Notes: a model not told the origin generated them from the letters alone. 47,065 nt of DNA from Acinetobacter sp. ANC 4910 (GCF_004331035.1 NZ_SJNT01000019.1:1-47065); one strand, 5' to 3'. Counted from the first letter of the stretch, positions 38,138-47,065 are shown. Numbers and translations: made by a program.

Positions 38138-39037
38138 TTATTCTCGAGAAGCCAACAACTGTAAATCCGCCGCTTTGAGTTTAAAATGCTGTAATTCTTG
38201 TTCGCCTAAAATAGGATACATCAGGGCTTGTGGGTCATTATGATGCGCCAATCCTAGCGCATGGCCTAATTCATGTGCGATGGTCAGTCTAAGATCATCA
38301 TTTCCATCAAATTGGTAGATTTCAATTTTATTTCCCATAAACACGCCTTTATGGAATTCGCGTGCAGGGAAGCGTTGTTGGGCTTGTAAAATTTGTTGAT
38401 TCAGTTGTGCGATACCCATATTGTGTTGATCGACTTGTTGATTAAATGAATGATTCTGTTGCTGAAAATAAGCCGCTTCTTGTTCGAACTGTGCAATTCT
38501 GTATTGTAGTTGGATGAGTTGGTCACGTAAATTTTGTTGCTGTTGTGCGGACTGCACCTGAGCTTGTTGGCTCTGTAAATAGCGATATTCAGCTTCCAAT
38601 TGTTGTTTTTGTTGTTCTAAACGATGTTGGGTTAAATCTAGCTGAGTTCTGGCCCGTTCAATATTATCTGAAGAGCGATTGTTTTGATTCTTGCCATGAT
38701 CTAGTTTTTGTTGGGTTTGCTTTAAGGCATCTGCATCTTGCTGACGTTGATCATAGATTAACTCTATACTGAGTTTGGCATTTGGATCATAAACAAACAG
38801 CGTTTGTTGTGTACCTTGGTGCCAGATTTCTAGGGCTTCCTGACTCAGTTGTATGACCTGAGCTTGAGTGAGACCAAAACGCGGATCAATATTACCAATT
38901 CTAAAGCGTAACCGTTGGTCAAAAGGATGGAATACTCGATCAGACCAAGTGTTATAACGTAATTGATAGTGTGCATGGCTTTGGTAGCTGAGCCAAAGGA
39001 TAGTCAAGAAGAACAGAATTAACCCAAGTCGATGCAT
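38138..39037 (-). CDS. Matrixin-like metalloprotease with internal coiled coil
   Basis: Secreted or membrane-anchored Zn protease of 299 residues. An N-terminal hydrophobic segment (about 3-20) precedes a short matrixin-like start (WSDRVFHPFDQRLRFRIGNIDPRFGLTQAQ). Residues about 100-220 form a Gln-rich coiled coil. The catalytic motif HELGHALGLAHH (about 260) gives HExxHxxGxxH, followed by the Met-turn in ALMYPIL. The coiled coil splits the protease fold, an unusual arrangement. Substrate unknown. Confidence 0.8.
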   Translation of the reverse strand: MHRLGLILFFLTILWLSYQSHAHYQLRYNTWSDRVFHPFDQRLRFRIGNIDPRFGLTQAQVIQLSQEALEIWHQGTQQTLFVYDPNAKLSIELIYDQRQQDADALKQTQQKLDHGKNQNNRSSDNIERARTQLDLTQHRLEQQKQQLEAEYRYLQSQQAQVQSAQQQQNLRDQLIQLQYRIAQFEQEAAYFQQQNHSFNQQVDQHNMGIAQLNQQILQAQQRFPAREFHKGVFMGNKIEIYQFDGNDDLRLTIAHELGHALGLAHHNDPQALMYPILGEQELQHFKLKAADLQLLASRE

Positions 39038-39113
39038 AAATCATTTTTCTTTTTCATTTGTGCTTAATGTAGCGAAAAGTGAGTGTTATGGAAATATGGT
39101 TCAAGCAAAAAAA

Positions 39114-39138
39114 AACCGCGCTTACGCGCGGTTTTTTT
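39114..39138 (-). terminator. Terminator of dnaK
   Basis: Stem CCGCGC / GCGCGG with loop TTAC, flanked by A and T runs on both sides; bidirectional in form, 12 bp beyond the dnaK stop. Confidence 0.88.
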
Positions 39139-39149
39139 AATCAGACAAA

Positions 39150-41093
39150 TTATTTTTTGTCATCTTTTACTTCTGTGAACTCAGCATCTACAACGCCATC
39201 GTCCGCTTTTTGTTGTTGACCCGCATCGCCACCTTGGAATGCATTTGGATCAAAACCTTCTGCGCCGCCAGCACCTTGCGCTTGTTCATAAGCACGTTGG
39301 GTGATTGGCATTAAGATGTTTTGTAAAGCTTCAGTTTTCGCTTTGATATCTTCAACATCATTTTCTTTAGTCGAAGCTTCAAGTTCAGAAACCGCAGTAC
39401 TTACAGCTGTTTTTTCATCTTCAGTAACTTTATCACCAAGATCTTTAACTGCTTTGTTCGAGCTTGAAATTAATGCATCAGCTTCGTTACGCGCTTTTGC
39501 AAGCTCTTCAAACTTACGATCTTCTTCAGCATTCGCTTCAGCATCTTTAATCATTGCTTCGATTTCAGCATCAGACAAACCTGAGTTTGCTTTAATCTGG
39601 ATCGATTGCTCTTTACCCGTGCTCTTATCTTTCGCAGATACTTTCAAGATACCATCCGCATTGATGTCGAAAGATACTTCAATTTGTGGCACACCGCGTG
39701 GAGCAGGAGGAATGTCACCTAATTGGAAGTTACCCAACAATTTGTTTTGTTGAGCCATCTTACGTTCACCTTGGTAAACAGAAATGTCTACAGCAGGTTG
39801 GTTGTCCGCAGCAGTAGAGAACACTTGTGATTTCTTCGCAGGAATCGTGGTGTTTTTCTCAATAATTGCGGTTAACACGCCACCCATGGTTTCGATACCA
39901 AGTGTAAGCGGAGTAACGTCAAGAAGAAGTACGTCAGTTTTGTCACCAGACAATACTGCACCTTGAATCGCAGCACCAATTGCAACAGCTTCGTCAGGAT
40001 TCACGTCTTTACGTGGCTCTTTGCCAAAGAACTCTTGAACTTTTTGTTGAACCATTGGCATACGTGATTGACCACCCACCAAGATTACGTCAGAGATGTC
40101 AGAAGTCGAAAGACCCGCATCTTTAAGCGCAATACGGCAAGGCTCAATGGTACGCGCTACTAAATCAGCCACTAAACCTTCAAGTTTTGCACGTGTTACG
40201 TTGATCACTAAGTGTTTAGGACCAGTCGCATCAGCAGTGATGTATGGAAGGTTAATTTCAGTTGCATTTGATGAAGAAAGCTCGATTTTCGCTTTCTCAG
40301 CAGCTTCTTTCAAACGTTGTAACGCAAGTGGATCATTTTTCAAGTTCACACTTTGTTCTTTCTTAAATTCTTCAACCAAGAATTCAATTAACGCGTTATC
40401 AAAGTCTTCACCACCTAGGAAAGTATCACCATTGGTTGATAACACTTCGATTTGTTGGTCGCCATCAAGGTCTGCGATTTCAATGATTGATACGTCAAAA
40501 GTACCACCACCTAAGTCGTAAACCGCAATTTTACGATCGCCTTCTTTCTTGTCCATACCGAACGCAAGTGCAGCAGCAGTTGGTTCGTTAATGATACGTT
40601 TAACGTCTAAGCCAGCGATTTTACCCGCATCTTTAGTTGCTTGACGTTGGGCATCGTTAAAGTAAGCAGGCACCGTAATCACGGCTTCAGTTACTGTTTC
40701 ACCTAAATAGTCTTCTGCAGTTTTCTTCATCTTTTTCAAGATTTCAGCAGAGATTTGTTGAGGTGCTAATTTCTTGTCGTTTACTTCAACCCAAGCATCA
40801 CCGTTGTCTGCTTTGATGATTTTGTAAGGTACAAGACCGATGTCTTTTTGTACCGCTTGGTCTTCATAACGACGACCAATTAAACGCTTAATAGCGAATA
40901 ATGTATTTTTAGGATTCGTTACTGCCTGACGCTTAGCAGATTGACCCACCAAGATCTCGCCATCTTTATATGCAATGATCGATGGAGTTGTACGAGCGCC
41001 TTCAGCGTTCTCGATTACTTTAACTTTGTCGCCTTCAAGTACAGCAACGCATGAGTTGGTTGTACCTAAGTCAATACCAATGATTTTAGCCAT
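39150..41093 (-). CDS. dnaK: Chaperone DnaK (Hsp70)
   Basis: ATP-driven chaperone of 647 residues. The ATPase domain shows [14 protein letters not shown] at the start, [13 protein letters not shown] near 195, and [13 protein letters not shown] near 340. The substrate-binding domain starts at about 390 with [18 protein letters not shown], and the C-terminal lid ends in a G/Q-rich stretch and the EEVD-like tail FTEVKDDKK. It is downstream of grpE with a sigma32-like promoter of its own. The co-chaperone gene dnaJ does not follow and must be elsewhere. Confidence 0.97.
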   Translation of the reverse strand: MAKIIGIDLGTTNSCVAVLEGDKVKVIENAEGARTTPSIIAYKDGEILVGQSAKRQAVTNPKNTLFAIKRLIGRRYEDQAVQKDIGLVPYKIIKADNGDAWVEVNDKKLAPQQISAEILKKMKKTAEDYLGETVTEAVITVPAYFNDAQRQATKDAGKIAGLDVKRIINEPTAAALAFGMDKKEGDRKIAVYDLGGGTFDVSIIEIADLDGDQQIEVLSTNGDTFLGGEDFDNALIEFLVEEFKKEQSVNLKNDPLALQRLKEAAEKAKIELSSSNATEINLPYITADATGPKHLVINVTRAKLEGLVADLVARTIEPCRIALKDAGLSTSDISDVILVGGQSRMPMVQQKVQEFFGKEPRKDVNPDEAVAIGAAIQGAVLSGDKTDVLLLDVTPLTLGIETMGGVLTAIIEKNTTIPAKKSQVFSTAADNQPAVDISVYQGERKMAQQNKLLGNFQLGDIPPAPRGVPQIEVSFDINADGILKVSAKDKSTGKEQSIQIKANSGLSDAEIEAMIKDAEANAEEDRKFEELAKARNEADALISSSNKAVKDLGDKVTEDEKTAVSTAVSELEASTKENDVEDIKAKTEALQNILMPITQRAYEQAQGAGGAEGFDPNAFQGGDAGQQQKADDGVVDAEFTEVKDDKK

Positions 41094-41142
41094 TAGATCT
41101 ATTCCTCAAAAATTCTTGTGCAATGTTTTTGCTTGTTATCCG

Positions 41143-41170
41143 ATATGAGAGCCGTTCAAAATTTTTCAAG
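41143..41170 (-). promoter_or_regulatory. Sigma32-type heat-shock promoter of dnaK
   Basis: Minus strand: CTTGAAA (41170-41164), 14-bp spacer, CTCATAT (41149-41143), close to the heat-shock consensus CTTGAAA and CCCCATNT. It lies about 50 bp before the dnaK start. Confidence 0.6.
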
Positions 41171-41214
41171 TTATTTTTCTGAAAATTTTTCACAAACTCT
41201 CGTATTTATAGGGT

Positions 41215-41763
41215 TTATGCGCCTACCATCACCATAGCAGGGCGAAGTAAACGACCATTTAAGGTGTAACCTTTCTGTAAAACGGTACCAATTTCGTTAG
41301 TTTTGGCATTTGGATCAATCCCAACCGCTTGGTGTAAATCTGCATTGAAGCCATTTTTTGTATCTGCCTCAACCACACCAAATTTCTCGAGGGTGGTCAG
41401 TAAAGATTTCAAAGTCAGTCTTACACCTTCAAGTACAGGGCTTTCTTCTTCACCTGCGGCTTGAATGGCACGTTCTAAATTGTCCACAACATCGAGGAGT
41501 TCTTTAGCGAACTTTTCCAAAACCGTCTCTTTGTGTTTTTCAGATTCACGTTGAATGCGCTCAACACTTTTTTGTGCTTCATAAACGGCATTTGCTGTAC
41601 GGGCTTTTTCTAATTTCAAGCTTTCTTCAAGTTTGCCGATTTGCGCTTGTAAATCTTCAACTGAAACGTTTGTTTGCTCGGTTTCAGCTTGAGTTTGCGC
41701 TGTTTGTGACTCAGCTTGCTCTTGTTGAAGGTCTTGAGCCTGTTCGTTTTGCTCAGTTGTCAT
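41215..41763 (-). CDS. grpE: Nucleotide exchange factor GrpE
   Basis: Co-chaperone that releases ADP from DnaK. The 182-residue protein has a long acidic Q/E-rich N-terminal region, a long helix ([36 protein letters not shown]), and the compact beta domain [19 protein letters not shown] with C-terminal [23 protein letters not shown] at 41763 has GGAG 8 bases upstream; the 41823 start adds a foreign stretch. It lies 121 bp upstream of dnaK. Confidence 0.93.
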   Translation of the reverse strand: MTTEQNEQAQDLQQEQAESQTAQTQAETEQTNVSVEDLQAQIGKLEESLKLEKARTANAVYEAQKSVERIQRESEKHKETVLEKFAKELLDVVDNLERAIQAAGEEESPVLEGVRLTLKSLLTTLEKFGVVEADTKNGFNADLHQAVGIDPNAKTNEIGTVLQKGYTLNGRLLRPAMVMVGA

Positions 41764-41872
41764 TGATTTACTCCGTTTAAAAGGGTTCTTAAACATGTAC
41801 AGTCCTTTGGCGTCAGTGTTCACTGGTTAATTCTGAACTGTCATGAGTTATGAAATTCATGATTAGTAAAAG

Positions 41873-41900
41873 AGGTCGGGGCAGGAACGCAAAATTCAAG
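41873..41900 (-). promoter_or_regulatory. Sigma32-type heat-shock promoter of grpE
   Basis: Minus strand: CTTGAA (41900-41895), 13-bp spacer, CCCCGACC (41881-41874), matching the C-rich -10 of heat-shock promoters. About 110 bp before the grpE start. Confidence 0.55.
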
Positions 41901-41937
41901 TTGCATGCTTGATTAAATTTGCACTATTTCTGTTTTT

Positions 41938-42816
41938 TTAAGACAAATTGAAGTGCTGAATTACAAATGCAATAAATTCTTGTGTTTTTTTACTTAAATG
42001 TCGCCGCGAGGAGTACACCACAGACAGTTGCATGTTAGGTAAGTCATAGTCTGCAAGAATGGGGTATAAGGTGCGTTGCTTCAATTCGGCTTGTACCAGT
42101 GCGTAGGGGAGCATGGCAATGCCCTGTGCCTGTTTGCACATTTCTAATAACGCATAGGCATCATTGCTTTGGATCACACTATGTAAGCTATAGTTTTGAG
42201 GGTGTTGATTGGGTGCGTTCAGCGTCCAAACCGAATGCATGCTGTGATGGGTCAGGCACGTATGTTGTAACAACTGTTCAGGATGTTGAATCTCGGGTGC
42301 TTGTGCCAAATAATCGGGATGTGCACATAAAACAGAGTTAATCGGAAAGAGCGGGCGGGCAATTAAACCTTCAGCTATTTTAGGACTAATCCGAAAGGCT
42401 AAATCGATTTGAGCATCAATTAAATCGAGAGTGTCTTCTGTAATCACAATATCGAATTGTACAAATGGAAACTGCTGTCTAAATTGCTTAATGCATTCTG
42501 CCAAGCCATTTTGCAGTAAAAAAAGCCCTGTCGTCAGTCGAATGGTACCAATCTGTTGTTGATCATGAGTCATTTCTAAAAGGAGTTGCTGTTGTTGCAA
42601 AATATTCTCGCAATAATGCAGAGCGTGTTCTCCTGTCGATGTCAGAGAAATTTTACGGGTATTGCGATGAAACAATCGGGTCGAAAAATGATTTTCCAGA
42701 TGTTCAAGGTAGCGAGATACCATGGCGCGTGAAACATTAAGCTGGTCTGCGGCTTTGGTCAAACTGCCTTGTTGGGCAATACAGACAAAGACTTGAATGG
42801 CTTTTAAGGTATCCAT
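41938..42816 (-). CDS. LysR-family transcriptional regulator
   Basis: A 292-residue regulator with an N-terminal winged helix-turn-helix (MDTLKAIQVFVCIAQQGSLTKAADQLNVSRAMVSRYLEHLE, about 1-45) and a C-terminal periplasmic-binding-like effector domain. It is transcribed away from the MBL-fold gene with a 108-bp gap containing an inverted repeat, the classic LysR divergent arrangement. It most likely controls that gene; the effector is unknown. Confidence 0.9.
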   Translation of the reverse strand: MDTLKAIQVFVCIAQQGSLTKAADQLNVSRAMVSRYLEHLENHFSTRLFHRNTRKISLTSTGEHALHYCENILQQQQLLLEMTHDQQQIGTIRLTTGLFLLQNGLAECIKQFRQQFPFVQFDIVITEDTLDLIDAQIDLAFRISPKIAEGLIARPLFPINSVLCAHPDYLAQAPEIQHPEQLLQHTCLTHHSMHSVWTLNAPNQHPQNYSLHSVIQSNDAYALLEMCKQAQGIAMLPYALVQAELKQRTLYPILADYDLPNMQLSVVYSSRRHLSKKTQEFIAFVIQHFNLS

Positions 42817-42828
42817 ATTTATGTTTAT

Positions 42829-42847
42829 TGTTGCGTATATTGCAACA
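42829..42847. promoter_or_regulatory. Inverted repeat, LysR binding site candidate
   Basis: TGTTGC-GTATATT-GCAACA: 6-bp arms, 7-bp AT-rich spacer, fitting the T-N11-A LysR rule; it lies 13 bp from the regulator start and about 78 bp from the divergent gene. Confidence 0.55.
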
Positions 42848-42924
42848 GTTTATCTTAAGTTAAGCTGTTTATTTGTCAGAAACTGAAATTTAAAGTATTC
42901 AAAATCAAATAAGAGATGAATACC

Positions 42925-43779
42925 ATGCAAACCAAGTTTTATGCCTTTGCCTTAACTGCTTTAGCGCTTAGCTCTACTGCCTATGCACAAGACCTAAAAA
43001 TTCACACTTATTTAGCTAAACCTGAACATTTCGGCGTGACATCTACCCTTATTGAAGGAGATCAAGACGTCATGTTGGTAAATGCACAATTTTCTAAATC
43101 TGAGGCATTACGAATCGCCGCAGATATTTTAGATCGCGGTAAAACCTTAACGACTATTTTTGTGAGTTATGGAGATCCAGATTTTTATTTTGGTTTAGAT
43201 GTTTTTCAGCACTATTTTCCGAAGGTTAAAATCATTGCTACTCCTGAAACGGTCAAACATATTCAAGATACCCAAGCATTGAAAGTTCAGTATTGGGGAC
43301 CCAAAATGGGAGCCAACGCACCAAGCAAAATTATTGTTCCGCAAGCATATACGGCTCAAGTTTTAAAGCTTGAAAATGAAGAGATTGACATTAAAGGTCA
43401 AAAAGAACTGACCTATTTATGGATTCCAAGTGCTAAAGCGGTAGTCGGTGGAATTCCTGTTTCATCGGGTATACATTTGTGGATGGCAGACACCCCAACA
43501 TCTAAAGATCGTGCAGCTGTTGTACGGACGCTGGAAAGTATTCAGGCATTAAACCCTGCTGTTGTGGTTCCTGCACATATGAAAGCTGGCGCGGCTGAAG
43601 GTCTCGATGCCGTGAATTTCTCGATAGACTATTTAAAGCAATATGAGAAAGCGGCGAAAGCCAGCAAAAACTCAGCCGAGCTAATCGGAATCATGCAAAC
43701 ACAGTATCCTACTTTAGGCGAGTCAAGCAGCTTGGAGTTGGGAGCCAAAGTGGTCAAGGGCGAGATGAAGTGGCCTTAA
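42925..43779 (+). CDS. Exported MBL-fold protein lacking the usual metal-binding histidines
   Basis: A 284-residue protein with signal peptide (QTKFYAFALTALALSSTAYA). The fold pattern is that of metallo-beta-lactamase superfamily proteins (NAQFSKSEALRIAADILDRGKTLTTIFVSYGDPDFYFGLDVF, then VVGGIPVSSGIHLWMADTP, then VVVPAHM). The HxHxDH metal motif expected at about residue 80 is replaced by the YGDPDF segment, so both motif histidines and the trailing H are gone, although the Asp remains. Hydrolase activity by the usual route is doubtful. ATG at 42925 is favoured because AAGAG (42911-42915) is well spaced; the ATG at 42916 overlaps it. Divergent LysR gene upstream. Confidence 0.75.
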   Translation: MQTKFYAFALTALALSSTAYAQDLKIHTYLAKPEHFGVTSTLIEGDQDVMLVNAQFSKSEALRIAADILDRGKTLTTIFVSYGDPDFYFGLDVFQHYFPKVKIIATPETVKHIQDTQALKVQYWGPKMGANAPSKIIVPQAYTAQVLKLENEEIDIKGQKELTYLWIPSAKAVVGGIPVSSGIHLWMADTPTSKDRAAVVRTLESIQALNPAVVVPAHMKAGAAEGLDAVNFSIDYLKQYEKAAKASKNSAELIGIMQTQYPTLGESSSLELGAKVVKGEMKWP

Positions 43780-44316
43780 TGATCATTTGCATAGAAATGA
43801 TCATGATGAGCAGAATTCAATCTTTCACGATTTGGGCAAATGTTTTGAGCATGGATCACCAGCATCATGCTCATCGTGGTTTATAGATATTTTAAAAATC
43901 TGTTTTTAAAGCTTATTTAACTGCCGAATAAGCTTTTTTTGAATAAAATTGCTCAGAATTGCTACATTGTATAGGTTGAGCACAGCAGAAACGTGATGAG
44001 TTGAAGGTTCTGTAGAGACTTGGCAACAACAGTAAGCAGTTTTATTTCGATATTTTTTTAAGAAAACCTGCTTTCTGAGGTATGTTGAGCTGCAACGATG
44101 TAATTTATACGATTAAAAATAATCACTTAATTCACTTTTTTACTCTATATAGAAAAAATGATGCTTCAAAATAAGCTTAATAAAAGATTGCAGAATGCAA
44201 CCAACAAATAAAAAACGCTCACCATACATGTGTGCAAGGCATTGAAAAAACATGAATGATGGCCCTTGCAAAACTAAAGATTGGTTTTGTATTTTTTATT
44301 TGAAAAGGAACAAAGT
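43780..44316. other. Gene-free stretch between the MBL-fold gene and lipoprotein
   Basis: No supported gene. It contains a terminator at 43908-43940 and, just after it, a possible promoter (TTGCTC at 43949 with TATAGG at 43970). The inverted repeat TGCAAGG / CCTTGCA lies at 44233 and 44264. A small RNA in 43975-44270 is conceivable but unsupported. Confidence 0.35.
43908..43940 (+). terminator. Terminator downstream of the MBL-fold gene
   Basis: Stem AAAGCTTATT / AATAAGCTTT with a 9-nt loop then T residues, 129 bp past the stop codon. Confidence 0.75.
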
Positions 44317-44553
44317 ATGAAAAAAGTCGGACTATTGACGATTTCTATGTTAGCTATTTCAGTGCTTGCAGTGGGTTGTGCATCTAAAGACCCTGTACAA
44401 GCGACTGAAACAGCTCAAATCTCGACAGGAGCAGAGGTTGCAGTACAAGGACAAGACGCAATTGCGACACAAGTCGATGGATCTGTAAACTCGAATGCCC
44501 CTCAGGCATCAAGCGAGCAAATACAAAATCAACCGCAATCTATTCAACAATAA
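44317..44553 (+). CDS. Small lipoprotein, Ala/Gln-rich
   Basis: A 78-residue precursor: KKVGLLTISMLAISVLAVGC, with lipobox LAVGC at Cys20, then a mature ~58-residue tail of Ala, Gln, Thr and Ser with few charged residues (SKDPVQATETAQISTGAEV, SEQIQNQPQSIQQ). Such tails are natively unfolded, which suits a spacer or anchored peptide. ATG at 44317 has AAGGA upstream (44305-44309); the 44281 start lies ahead of it. Function unknown. Confidence 0.8.
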   Translation: MKKVGLLTISMLAISVLAVGCASKDPVQATETAQISTGAEVAVQGQDAIATQVDGSVNSNAPQASSEQIQNQPQSIQQ

Positions 44554-44592
44554 CGCATCATGTTGTTGAGTTGAAAACGGCATATAGAGTAA

Positions 44593-44621
44593 AGACAGTA
44601 CTTGAATGAGGTGTACTGTCT
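44593..44621. other. Hairpin after the lipoprotein gene
   Basis: Perfect 9-bp inverted repeat AGACAGTAC / GTACTGTCT with an 11-nt loop and no T-run; possible weak terminator or structured 3' end. The 270-bp gap to the next gene holds nothing else supported. Confidence 0.4.
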
Positions 44622-44823
44622 GAATCAATTGATGTTCTTATTAATTAAGTATGTGTTAAAGCACTCAACTTTTGTATTGATGATTTTGACTTAAACTTGC
44701 AGTCATAGTGTTAATGACAATATGCTTAAAGCAGATTAGCTTTGTTGCAAAAGCCATAATTTAAGGTTGAACTTGTTCAGTAAAGTTTGACCGAAAGATA
44801 AAACAACAAGGAATAAGTCGTTT

Positions 44824-45885
44824 ATGGGCGTATCAATACAAAAAGTGATGGAACAAAATCAAGCTATAGCAGCGCGACTACTGGATAAGTTGCCTAATTT
44901 TGTACAGGAAAATATCGTCAAGGCCTTAGCCTATCCTTATCACTACCCAGAATTAGACTCCTTTATTAAATGTCTAGTGGCAGTTCAATACAAACAGAAC
45001 AAAACAGGCTTTATTTCGGCCGATGCACAACACTCCCGTAAAGCCTTTGAATTACAAAGTCAGCTTATTACAGCAAAATCGACAGCCATTAAACAGGTCG
45101 AAGATTTACGTTTACCTTTGCAAAGTGGAACTATTTTTGCGCGTCACTATCATCCTGCACCAAATAAAAAACTCCCGATGTTGGTGTTCTATCATGGAGG
45201 AGGTTTTGTCGTTGGCAGTATCGATAGTTATGATGAAGTGTGTCGACTATTGGCTGTACATGCCAATGTCCAAGTACTCAGTATTGATTATCCTTTGGCA
45301 CCAGAAGCCTCGCCTTATCAAATTGTACAGAGCTGCGAAGATGCCTTGGCTTGGGTGTATCAAAATCGAAAACAACTCAAAATTTTAAAAAATCGCATAG
45401 CGGTTGCAGGTGACAGTGCCGGTGGCAATTTAAGTGCAGTGGTTGCACAGCGCAGTATAGGTAAAGCCTATGCACCGCAAGTCCAGTTTCTAATTTATCC
45501 AGCATTAGACTTTAAAAGCCGTCATCCTTCATTTTTTGCTTATAAAGATGGTCTGGTATTAACCGGGGAGGATGTAGATCGTGTGACCGCACATTATGCG
45601 ACGCAACATCAAGTCGCTTTGGATGATCCAATTATTTCCCCAACTTATGGCAGTTTAAGAAAATTGGCGTCCGCCTTTGTTGTCACGGCAGGTCATGATG
45701 TACTACATGATGAGGCACAGATTTATGCACATAAGTTACGGCATCATGGTGTTACCGTGGCATATCACGATTTTCCAAGCATGACCCATGGTTTCATTAA
45801 CATGGCAGGCTTATCGCGTACTGCAAAGAAGAACTATATCGAAATGAGTAAGAAATTCCGAAAATTTTGGGATAAACACAGTTAA
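44824..45885 (+). CDS. HSL-type alpha/beta hydrolase (carboxylesterase/lipase family)
   Basis: A 353-residue esterase-type protein with no clear signal peptide. The hormone-sensitive-lipase oxyanion motif YHGGGFVVGSIDSYD is near residue 122, the nucleophile elbow GDSAGGNLSAVVAQR near 195, and the catalytic acid in VTAGHDVLHDEAQIY and His in MTHGFINMAGL near 320. Residues about 1-80 form an additional cap segment. Substrate unknown; short-chain esters are usual for the family. Confidence 0.88.
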   Translation: MGVSIQKVMEQNQAIAARLLDKLPNFVQENIVKALAYPYHYPELDSFIKCLVAVQYKQNKTGFISADAQHSRKAFELQSQLITAKSTAIKQVEDLRLPLQSGTIFARHYHPAPNKKLPMLVFYHGGGFVVGSIDSYDEVCRLLAVHANVQVLSIDYPLAPEASPYQIVQSCEDALAWVYQNRKQLKILKNRIAVAGDSAGGNLSAVVAQRSIGKAYAPQVQFLIYPALDFKSRHPSFFAYKDGLVLTGEDVDRVTAHYATQHQVALDDPIISPTYGSLRKLASAFVVTAGHDVLHDEAQIYAHKLRHHGVTVAYHDFPSMTHGFINMAGLSRTAKKNYIEMSKKFRKFWDKHS

Positions 45886-46045
45886 AGCCCTAAACAAAAT
45901 TTAAGTTTTATAAATTATTGAATATCAATATATAAATCTAAGGCCATAGTCCAAATACTGTAAATAAAAGGTTTAAAAGTATCTGAATCTAAAGAGTTGT
46001 GCTAAATATAACCAACCATAAAACAGCATTACAGGAACCCCCAAC

Positions 46046-46597
46046 ATGTTAAAACAGAGCCTCGCGTTATTGACTGCTGCTACATTCAGTGTGTGTACCT
46101 ATGCAGCCAATACACTGGTGGAAATGAAAACATCAATGGGAAATATTGAAATTGAGCTCTTTAATGATAAAGCACCAGTTTCAGCCAAAAACTTTGAAGA
46201 CTACGCAAAAGCAAATTTCTATAACGGAACTATTTTTCACCGTGTCATTCCAGGTTTCATGATTCAGGGTGGAGGAATGGATGCCAACATGGTCGAAAAG
46301 CAAACCAAAGCACCTATTAAGAACGAATCTTCAAATGGTTTAAAGAATACGCGTGGCACTCTGGCAATGGCACGCACGAATAACCCAAACTCAGCCACCA
46401 GCCAATTCTTTATTAATGTCGTGGACAATGACTTTTTAAATAAAGGATCTATGAATGCAGGCTATGCGGTTTTTGGTAAGGTGACGAAGGGGATGGATGT
46501 GGTTGATAAAATTATCAAAGTACCGACTGCCAGCTACGGTATGCACCAAGATGTACCGAAACAACCAGTGAAAATTCTCAGCGTGAACATTAAGTAA
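46046..46597 (+). CDS. ppiA: Periplasmic peptidyl-prolyl cis-trans isomerase, cyclophilin type
   Basis: A 183-residue precursor with signal peptide ([18 protein letters not shown]) followed by a full cyclophilin domain: [46 protein letters not shown] (catalytic Arg), [20 protein letters not shown] and [15 protein letters not shown]. It speeds proline isomerisation in exported proteins. A hairpin terminator follows and an rRNA operon begins about 450 bp on. Confidence 0.92.
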   Translation: MLKQSLALLTAATFSVCTYAANTLVEMKTSMGNIEIELFNDKAPVSAKNFEDYAKANFYNGTIFHRVIPGFMIQGGGMDANMVEKQTKAPIKNESSNGLKNTRGTLAMARTNNPNSATSQFFINVVDNDFLNKGSMNAGYAVFGKVTKGMDVVDKIIKVPTASYGMHQDVPKQPVKILSVNIK

Positions 46598-46626
46598 GCA
46601 AGCGTTACTAAATCATTAAAAAAAGT

Positions 46627-46658
46627 AGCAGAAATATTTTATTCATATTTCTGCTTTA
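46627..46658 (+). terminator. Terminator of ppiA
   Basis: Stem AGCAGAAATA / TATTTCTGCT with loop TTTTATTCA then TTATAAT, 30 bp after the stop. Confidence 0.75.
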
Positions 46659-46749
46659 TAATGAATAGTTTACCTTGCATTCTGTGCAACAACGAACCAA
46701 AACAGTGCATAAAAATACAACACCCGATAAAACAGCCAGTTAAAAGTGC

Positions 46750-46777
46750 TTGCACTCGTAATAAAACCGTATAGAAT
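46750..46777 (+). promoter_or_regulatory. rRNA operon promoter
   Basis: TTGCAC (46750-46755), 16-bp spacer, TAGAAT (46772-46777), then a GC-rich discriminator-like ATGCACCCC. It lies about 270 bp upstream of the 16S start, as rrn leaders usually do. No clear boxA was identified in 46800-47045. Confidence 0.65.
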
Positions 46778-47045
46778 GCACCCCATACCGACGAGATAGA
46801 CGGAAACGAACGAAGCGCGAAGCGCTGAGTTGTTAAGTTTATCGAAGTCCAGCTTCTAGCACTGACGAGGTGTTGGAAAGATCATTAAGAGATTATGAAG
46901 AACAACTTGTGTGGATTTTTACTGATTGATTGATCGAAATTATTTTCATTGATTGATGGTAGAAATTACTCGAAGTTTATTTGAGAAATATTTGTCAGAA
47001 AATTGATGAGCCAAGATTGGCACCCTTATAGGTGCTACTGATTTT

Positions 47046-47065
47046 AAACTGAAGAGTTTGATCAT
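47046..47065 (+). rRNA. rrs: 16S ribosomal RNA, 5' end only
   Basis: AAACTGAAGAGTTTGATCAT at the very end of the window is the universally conserved mature 16S 5' start (E. coli AAATTGAAGAGTTTGATCAT). Only about 20 nt are inside; the gene continues beyond the right edge. Confidence 0.92.

Noticed and set aside
43975..44270. Small RNA gene in the gap before the lipoprotein
   Set aside because: A weak promoter-like pair exists but no terminator or conserved structure can be seen on the far side.
44741..44760. GCTTTGTTGCAAAAGCC resembling an insertion-sequence terminal repeat
   Set aside because: No transposase, partner repeat or target duplication is visible; it is a short chance likeness.

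Overview
The window is chromosomal DNA from an Acinetobacter-like gammaproteobacterium (Moraxellaceae) and spans the replication origin. The evidence is the order rpmH-rnpA-yidD-yidC-mnmE running one way and dnaA-dnaN-recF-gyrB the other, a DnaA-box-rich AT-rich gap between them, an overall AT-rich base composition, and an AdeT-type gene cluster next to erpA-anmK-tyrS. All assignments come from reading the sequence; no search was run.

Layout. 0.3-2.3 kb: ABC-F ATPase (YheS type). 2.4-5.9 kb: three tandem AdeT/DUF6091-type periplasmic proteins, two of them preceded by the same 22-bp palindrome. 6-9.3 kb: erpA, anmK, tyrS and a small unknown gene. 9.4-15.7 kb: gyrB, recF, dnaN, dnaA (minus strand). 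15.7-16.2 kb: oriC with six perfect DnaA boxes. 16.2-20.4 kb: rpmH, rnpA, yidD, yidC, mnmE. 20.6-23.1 kb: accessory methyltransferase and MFS transporter. 23.1-25.6 kb: divergent DmeR-type repressor and DmeF-type metal exporter with operator, a DsbC-like protein, a GlsB-type membrane protein. 25.7-29 kb: hpt, guaD and a Rieske oxygenase (purine-flavoured cluster). 29.2-30.7 kb: TerC/Alx-family membrane protein behind a yybP-ykoY manganese riboswitch, plus a small membrane-peptide ORF. 30.8-35.5 kb: GNAT, a secreted unknown, mpl, a DUF486 protein, purE-purK. 35.7-36.3 kb: a dense array of the motif TGAATTTAAA with DnaA boxes. 36.3-39 kb: MltB-type transglycosylase, an acidic unknown, a matrixin-like protease. 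39.1-41.8 kb: dnaK and grpE, each with a sigma32-like promoter. 41.9-46.6 kb: LysR regulator divergent from an MBL-fold protein that lacks the usual histidines, a small lipoprotein, an HSL-type esterase, a secreted cyclophilin. The window ends on the first ~20 nt of a 16S rRNA gene.

How it fits together. The core is the replication-initiation and ribosome/membrane-biogenesis block. Three parS-like palindromes (two inside recF, one near 24.4 kb) mark the region as the origin-proximal segregation domain, although parAB are not here. The most unusual element is the ~540-bp intergenic array at 35.74-36.28 kb: 13 exact copies of a 10-mer, both orientations, together with two perfect DnaA boxes. 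The same 10-mer also occurs in oriC 20 kb away, so the array is a candidate for an undescribed origin-domain or DnaA-linked site. Other stretches show metal homeostasis by two routes (DmeR operator, Mn riboswitch) and purine salvage/synthesis (hpt, guaD, purE, purK).
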